From Patiria miniata (Eukaryota > Echinodermata > Asteroidea > Valvatida > Asterinidae): DNA of 64,000 bases. The stretch is taken from NCBI RefSeq assembly GCF_015706575.1, contig NW_024037063.1, positions 10,106,927 through 10,170,926 on the forward strand. Reading direction: 5' to 3'. Below the pieces are notes generated by a model. It was not told the DNA's origin. It saw only the letters and a program-made list of their open reading frames with translations, and made no database searches. A program made the position numbers and the translations under genes. Below, in pieces: positions 58,913 through 64,000 of the stretch; within the stretch, counting starts at the first letter, position 1, and every line of letters starts with the position of its first letter.

Positions 58913-60335
58913 CTCACAATGTTTTATTTTTTCCCTATAAACGTAGTCAAGATCACAGCAGAACGGCTGTTTCATTAGATGGTGAAATGCGTGTTAGGGA
59001 ATTATAAATATTAATTTTGAAGGGCACTTTCATATTTAAGTCAAACATTTGGGAGCTATCACATTCGCTTTGATATCATAGTTATGCAAGGCATGGGATC
59101 CTTTGAAAAGCTAAATTTGTAATAATTTGAATTTTGCATTCATTTTGACACGAGCATGTATGGTATTTAAAGTCACGTTTGACTACTTAAATGGTTGGTA
59201 TGTAACGATCACAAGACAATTTTGGGACATTAAGAAATGGCAATTTGTATGTCATGACAGCATAACCTGTATTAAATTTGTGAATTCAAGAAAATTGCCT
59301 GAGCATTTGTATTGAATTTATTTCAAACTTTTACTTCATACTTTTACAAATTACACAACACTCGTAATTATTCTCTTTAAAACAAATTTTATTCAAATCA
59401 AAGTTATTCCAATCACCTTCAAACAACAGCATGCATCATTCGTAATTTTGTACAATTTGTAAACAATTCTACGATAAAACCTGTTTAACAATTAAACACG
59501 GAATACAAGGGGCTTGGAAAACTCTGGCTGTTAAAAATGAACAATTTCAGATATTGCTAAAAACAACTTCCAGTTTAATCCCACAACTGGCAAAGTATTG
59601 GTCCCAAAATATTGAAAATTTGAAGATCTGCACCCAAACTTTAATCTTGGAACATCTTAGGGAAGCACTAATCCTTACATTTTAGGAAACATTCTAAAAT
59701 TCCTGGTGCTTAAAACTTTGATAGACTGGCCAGTAAGAAGTTCTACTTGATGTAACATATCAACTGAAACATGTCCAACCAGTAAGCATCTACAATCAGC
59801 ACACATTTACTTAAATTCTTGAGGTACATTCGAAAAGGTGGTGTATCCCATTACACTTATATCAAACAACTATACATAAATTGTAAAACAAAATTTGTAA
59901 ACATTTTTTCTCCACTTCATCCAAGAAAATTATTTTTTTCAGACTCTAGAGGGCTCTATTGATAAGGTCCATCTTGTGCTTTAGTTGTAGCAAGTTGGAG
60001 TTCACACTTTGGCTACACACTACGATTAATAACTACAGATGAGTCTCTTCAATACAAACTCGTTCCGACCTAGCCAAATTGTTTGTTATATCAGAATTTT
60101 GTATAAAGAGGAACATCAGTCCCATTCATTGTGTACATTAATGCAGTCAGGACCAAGGCCTTATGTTTGTTATAACCAGAATTTTGAATTAACAGAGTTT
60201 GTACTAACTAGAGTCGACTGTACAGACAATTTCAAGTGTGTCACCACAAAGAGGCTTTCAGTGCGAAGCCATTGTATGACGGTCAAAAACATAATTTGGA
60301 CATCCAAAGTATGGACATTCAAATACATATATATG

Positions 60336-60359
60336 GACATCCAAAGTAATCCCGGTCCT
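60336..60359 (+). other. 2A-like motif DIQSNPGP in a short frame
   Basis: In a plus-strand frame ending at 60422, ATG-GAC-ATC-CAA-AGT-AAT-CCC-GGT-CCT encodes M-D-I-Q-S-N-P-G-P, close to the D-V/I-E-x-N-P-G-P consensus. Such motifs are known at the N-termini of some metazoan LINE proteins, including sea urchin ones. Here the DNA TGGACATCCAAAGTA is locally duplicated (60298 and 60334) and no reverse transcriptase follows, so chance or a fossil are both possible. Confidence 0.3.
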
Positions 60360-60941
60360 GTTTCTACTGAATCGACTCCTCAATCCAGCTATATTTTGGT
60401 GTTTTTAATGAAATACATCTAAACCGCAAATGAATTTGGATGAGGGACTTGCTTTCTATTGGCTTATTTCAAATTCATCGATAGTTTAGATTTGCTCCAA
60501 GAGTCCAAGTTGAAATATTTGAATCCTTGGAAAAATGTTTTGTATCAAACGGCATGCAGTCCACATAAACCTCATCCTTAAACGTGCATTATTAAGACAA
60601 CCTAAACGTTTGGAATATTTCCAAACAGATTTGAAATTTGTTTTTCGTCTAAACGTGTAAATGTCAAATCCTAACGTTAAAGCCTACCACTTTGCAATGT
60701 TGAGCGATCCAATAACAAAAATGACAAATTGCAGTAACTACTAAATTCCAACCGTTTACTGTTTTGAGAAAACAATGCAAAATGTTAAGTGAATTCTAAA
60801 ATTGTCTACATGTTTACTGTTTTCAAAGCCTTATATTACAAAATTGAGTATTACAAAATTACACATGTACATGCATGATATTATAAAACAGGCCTATTGC
60901 TTAAAGCCTACAATAAACGAGTTTGATCAGACACTACAATG

Positions 60942-61091
60942 TGAGACTTTTGAGACGTTGGTGGCAGCAAACATACCGGTCCTTTTTCAATTGTGTACGT
61001 CATGTTTAAACTAAAGCGCGCATGCTCAATATGACGCAAACAATGGAATAAGAACCTGAATGTTTGCTGCCACCAACGTCTCAAAAGTCTC
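60942..61091. mobile_element. 150-bp foldback with 32-bp arms
   Basis: GAGACTTTTGAGACGTTGG and on to GGCAGCAAACAT is mirrored by ATGTTTGCTGCC...CCAACGTCTCAAAAGTCTC. Confidence 0.78.
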
Positions 61092-61988
61092 CCATTTGCA
61101 ATGTCCTCTTACCTGCATGCTAGTAGCAAGCTCAAATAATCCCTAACTATGTACGTACATTCAAACGCTATCGCAAACATCTTGTTCCTGGTCCCCTGTT
61201 GTATATAGCAATAAGCAGGGCTACTGACAACCAGTGATACAACCCCAGCCTTAGCAGACTGACCCAATAGTCGACGAGACAAGTCCAACCATATAGCAAG
61301 CACTCAAAGAGGGTTGGTCAACAATGGTAACCGTATTTGTACTTTTTGATCACTTGCATGCGCTTTCCCCCCAATTTTTACATTTACATGTATCATGTGC
61401 GTACAAGTATACATGTACATCATGCGAAACAGGAAATAATAAAACTCTAAAAAGATTACAAAAAAGTGGAATGTTTACAGAATAAAAATGTCTACATACA
61501 TCTAGCTACAAAAAACACATATTCCAACAACTGTATTTACAAATTAAAAATTGTCTTATATTGTCACTGCAGAAACTGTGTGCCAGCACACAGTCAGCAT
61601 ACACATATGTACAGGTTTGAAATGTTTAAAATGTCAGCAATCAAAACGTACCATAAAATGGATACATCTGAAGTAAAGTTCTTTTTCTTTACTCCTTCAA
61701 TTCACAGGTTCAACTGAATCTGGCTTTGCACGACTTGGATATATGCTACCGGTACTGTACACAGCTCAGCCTAAACATACAATAACCATGATAACTGTCA
61801 ATAAGGCTTGGTGGCTGAACAATTAAAGCATGTGCAATCGGCCGTATTTTGGAGCAAACGAGTGCGCTTAAACGACACTATTTTCTGGATACAAAGACTA
61901 GAAAAATCCTGTTGATTGAAGCAGTTTTAACAGTTAATCTTAACATACAGATTTAAAACTGTGATTATTGGCCGTGCCTCTATATATA

Positions 61989-62297
61989 TGTCAAAAAAAA
62001 TTGTCCGACTTTTGATCCTAACCAAGTCTGTTGTTTACCAATGGAATTAAATCTAATTGAGATCATGTAAACAAGGCATGACACATTTTATGGATTGAGT
62101 GTCATCAGCTTTGTGCAAGAGGGCAAGATTTAACCGCATACGAAAAAAAGTACTCATTTTCAGAATGTTGATACAGCGCTGGAGACTCGCTCCATAAAAT
62201 TTGTCATGCCTTGTTTACGTGATCTTAAATTTTGGTTTAATTCCATCAGTAAACACCAGTGTTTTTTAGGATCAAAAGTAGGACAAGTTTTTTGACA
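61989..62297. mobile_element. 309-bp foldback element
   Basis: TGTCAAAAAAAATTGTCCGA with CTTTTGATCCTAA is mirrored by TTAGGATCAAAAG...GGACAAGTTTTTTGACA. A second inner pair, AACAAGGCATGACA / TGTCATGCCTTGTT, continues the arms. Confidence 0.75.
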
Positions 62298-62664
62298 CGT
62301 AGTACATACTGTACAATTACGTCAACAGCATTCGTGTCATAGCGCCCTCATTTGTTCAAGAATAAGGCCTAATTATTTCACTGCACAGTGTATGATTTGG
62401 CAGGATTTGGGAAGCTTCACAGCAAAAGGTCGGTGTCAGTTAGGGTAAGATAAGTTGTGAATACATAACACTGGGTTTAACCAACTATTTTCCAACGTCA
62501 AATTGCCAATAAATGAATACAAAATGAAAGTAAAACTACGGTACAACAACCCATGCAACAGTTTTAAAAAAATTCAAAGTTGAGTGTCGGTACTGTCAGA
62601 ACAACCAAAAATGGCAAGCAACCACACAGATTCCAAGTGGGAGATCTTCAAATTACAGAATTGT

Positions 62665-62832
62665 AACAGCATTGTATGGAGTACCGAAGTGAATACGTCA
62701 CGCGCACAAAATGTGTGTAAAAGACATTAACGCATGATTCCGACCGCGAACCAACACGCGCGCGTACTCCATTCATTTGCACTACACTTTCTGGTTCTAA
62801 ATGACGTCACACTTCGGTACTCCATACTGTTT
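62665..62832. mobile_element. 168-bp foldback element
   Basis: AACAG...TATGGAGTACCGAAGTG is mirrored by CACTTCGGTACTCCATACTGTT. The interior carries CACGCGCACAAAATGTG and CACGCGCGCGTAC. Confidence 0.75.
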
Positions 62833-63509
62833 TTTACTGATGAATATGTAATACTTTTATACTTGTGCTCTTAATCTGATGCTGCCCATTTGGAATGGTG
62901 TTATTTCGCCAACCTCTGGTTGCCACCACATTGCTCAAACAGTCTAAATTAAGTATAACATTTATACATAGGGTTCATTGTCTATGGGTGTGTATGCAAT
63001 CAGATGTCTGGCGAGAATAAACGTTTGACGACTTTCCAATTTCTGAAAGGTCCAGTTTATTCTCTGCACTAATAATACATGTACCGGTAACAAGCTCGAC
63101 AATATGTTTTCGAGTAGACAACCTACCAAAAATGTGCTTCTAGAATGTCCGCGAAAGGAAGGGCATACATATACATTATGTTGCACTTGTGCATTTGGAT
63201 TTGGAATTAAGGTTAGAAAAATCATAAAGTTAAAAGTAACGATGGACGCAAGGTGCTGCAAAAGAGACGCATACAGAGAACTGCCAGGCCTTGCCCAAGA
63301 TCTCTCTCTATGAAAAAGAAGTCTCATTTTAGTCCATTTGTGGGACTAGAAAACCTATTAAAAAAACTCAGCTGGTCCATTTCTAATTACACGTAGTTCA
63401 TTTCATTGTATACTCAATAAAATACATTATTCTCAGTAACCACACAGATGGGCTACAGCCCAACGGCCTGGGGCCCTTGATTTGCGTAGGGTCTAAGTGC
63501 TTGCATTCC

Positions 63510-63850
63510 AATCGGCTGACCAATGGACAGCATCTGCTGACCAATGGACAGCATCTGCTGACCAATGGACAGTATCTGCTGACCAATGGACAGTATCTGC
63601 TGACCAATGGACAGCATCTGCTGACCAATGGACAGCATCTGCTGACCAATGGACAGCATCTGCTGACCAATGGACAGTATCTGCTGACCAATGGACAGTA
63701 TCTGCTGACCAATGGACAGTATCTGCTGACCAATGGACAGTATCTGCTGACCAACAGACAGCATCTGCTGACCAATGGACAGTATCTGCTGACCAATGGA
63801 CAGTATCTGCTGACCAATGGACAGTATCTGCTGACTAATGGACAGCACAG
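63510..63850. repeat. 21-bp minisatellite (16 units)
   Basis: Sixteen copies of CTGCTGACCAATGGACAGYAT, differing mainly at one C/T position, with one CAACAGACAG variant. The period is divisible by three and the unit has no stop in several frames, so long frames appear on both strands; none has start context or homology. Confidence 0.9.
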
Positions 63851-64000
63851 GCGCATAGCTGAGATTCCAGGTACAGGACTTTGGGTGGCAAACCTTCACT
63901 TTGGTTCAGCTGACCACAGAGTCAACATCGTTTTTTCAGTTTGCTCTAAATATAGTGAGATATAGCGTGACTTATGGGGGGGGGGGGGGGTCATCTAGTA

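Larger units (their letters stand above)
58050..64000. other. Region downstream of PMPCB without a supported gene
   Basis: After the poly(A) signal it holds foldbacks at 58712-58912, 60942-61091, 61989-62297 and 62665-62832, a possible LINE relic near 60336, and the minisatellite at 63510-63850. From 59.0 to 60.0 kb only AT-rich sequence is seen. Confidence 0.6.

Noticed and set aside
63398-63965. Long frames on both strands rich in NGQYLLT-type or CPLVSRY-type repeats
   Set aside because: They are translations of the 21-bp minisatellite in different frames; no conserved flanks or splice signals.

Overview
The window looks like nuclear DNA of a marine invertebrate. All three multi-exon genes have GT-AG introns, the introns are AT-rich and several kb long, tRNA-headed SINEs recur, and short DNA transposons with terminal inverted repeats are very dense. 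The repeat style and gene families suggest an ambulacrarian, most likely an echinoderm. That placement is inference; no species-specific marker was recognised.

Layout. (1) 1-18210, plus strand: the 3' half of a major facilitator superfamily transporter of the MFSD4 type. Six coding exons run from 4165 to a stop at 18210; the 5' half lies off the left edge. A decayed tandem copy of its fifth visible exon sits 155 bp upstream of the intact one. (2) 18211-30377: about 12 kb between two convergent genes, filled with foldback elements, SINEs and TTAA-ended elements. No gene is supported there. (3) 30378-33650, minus strand: a complete DPM3 gene with four coding exons (one of 30 nt, 94 aa in all) and a probable 5' UTR exon. 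(4) 34358-58049, plus strand: a complete PMPCB gene (mitochondrial processing peptidase beta subunit, 12 exons, 482 aa, HxxEH zinc site intact), head to head with DPM3 across about 0.7 kb. (5) 44190-45551, minus strand: an intronless class A GPCR of 453 aa inside PMPCB intron 4. (6) 58050-64000: no gene; three tight foldback elements, a possible LINE relic with a 2A-like motif, and a 21-bp minisatellite.

The genes do not form a pathway. DPM3 anchors dolichol-phosphate mannose synthase in the ER, PMPCB cleaves mitochondrial presequences, MFSD4 is a solute carrier and the GPCR is an orphan peptide-type receptor. DPM3 and PMPCB are both housekeeping genes and may share a bidirectional promoter.

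No wholly new gene system is evident. The most distinctive content is the transposon landscape: a 765-bp element with an exact 9-bp target duplication and self-complementary ends; three families with TTAA ends, one nested in another element for which an unoccupied relative is present at 40 kb; insertions 24 nt from a PMPCB acceptor and about 10 nt from a PMPCB donor; and a mobile repeat with a 34-bp perfect palindrome at its core.
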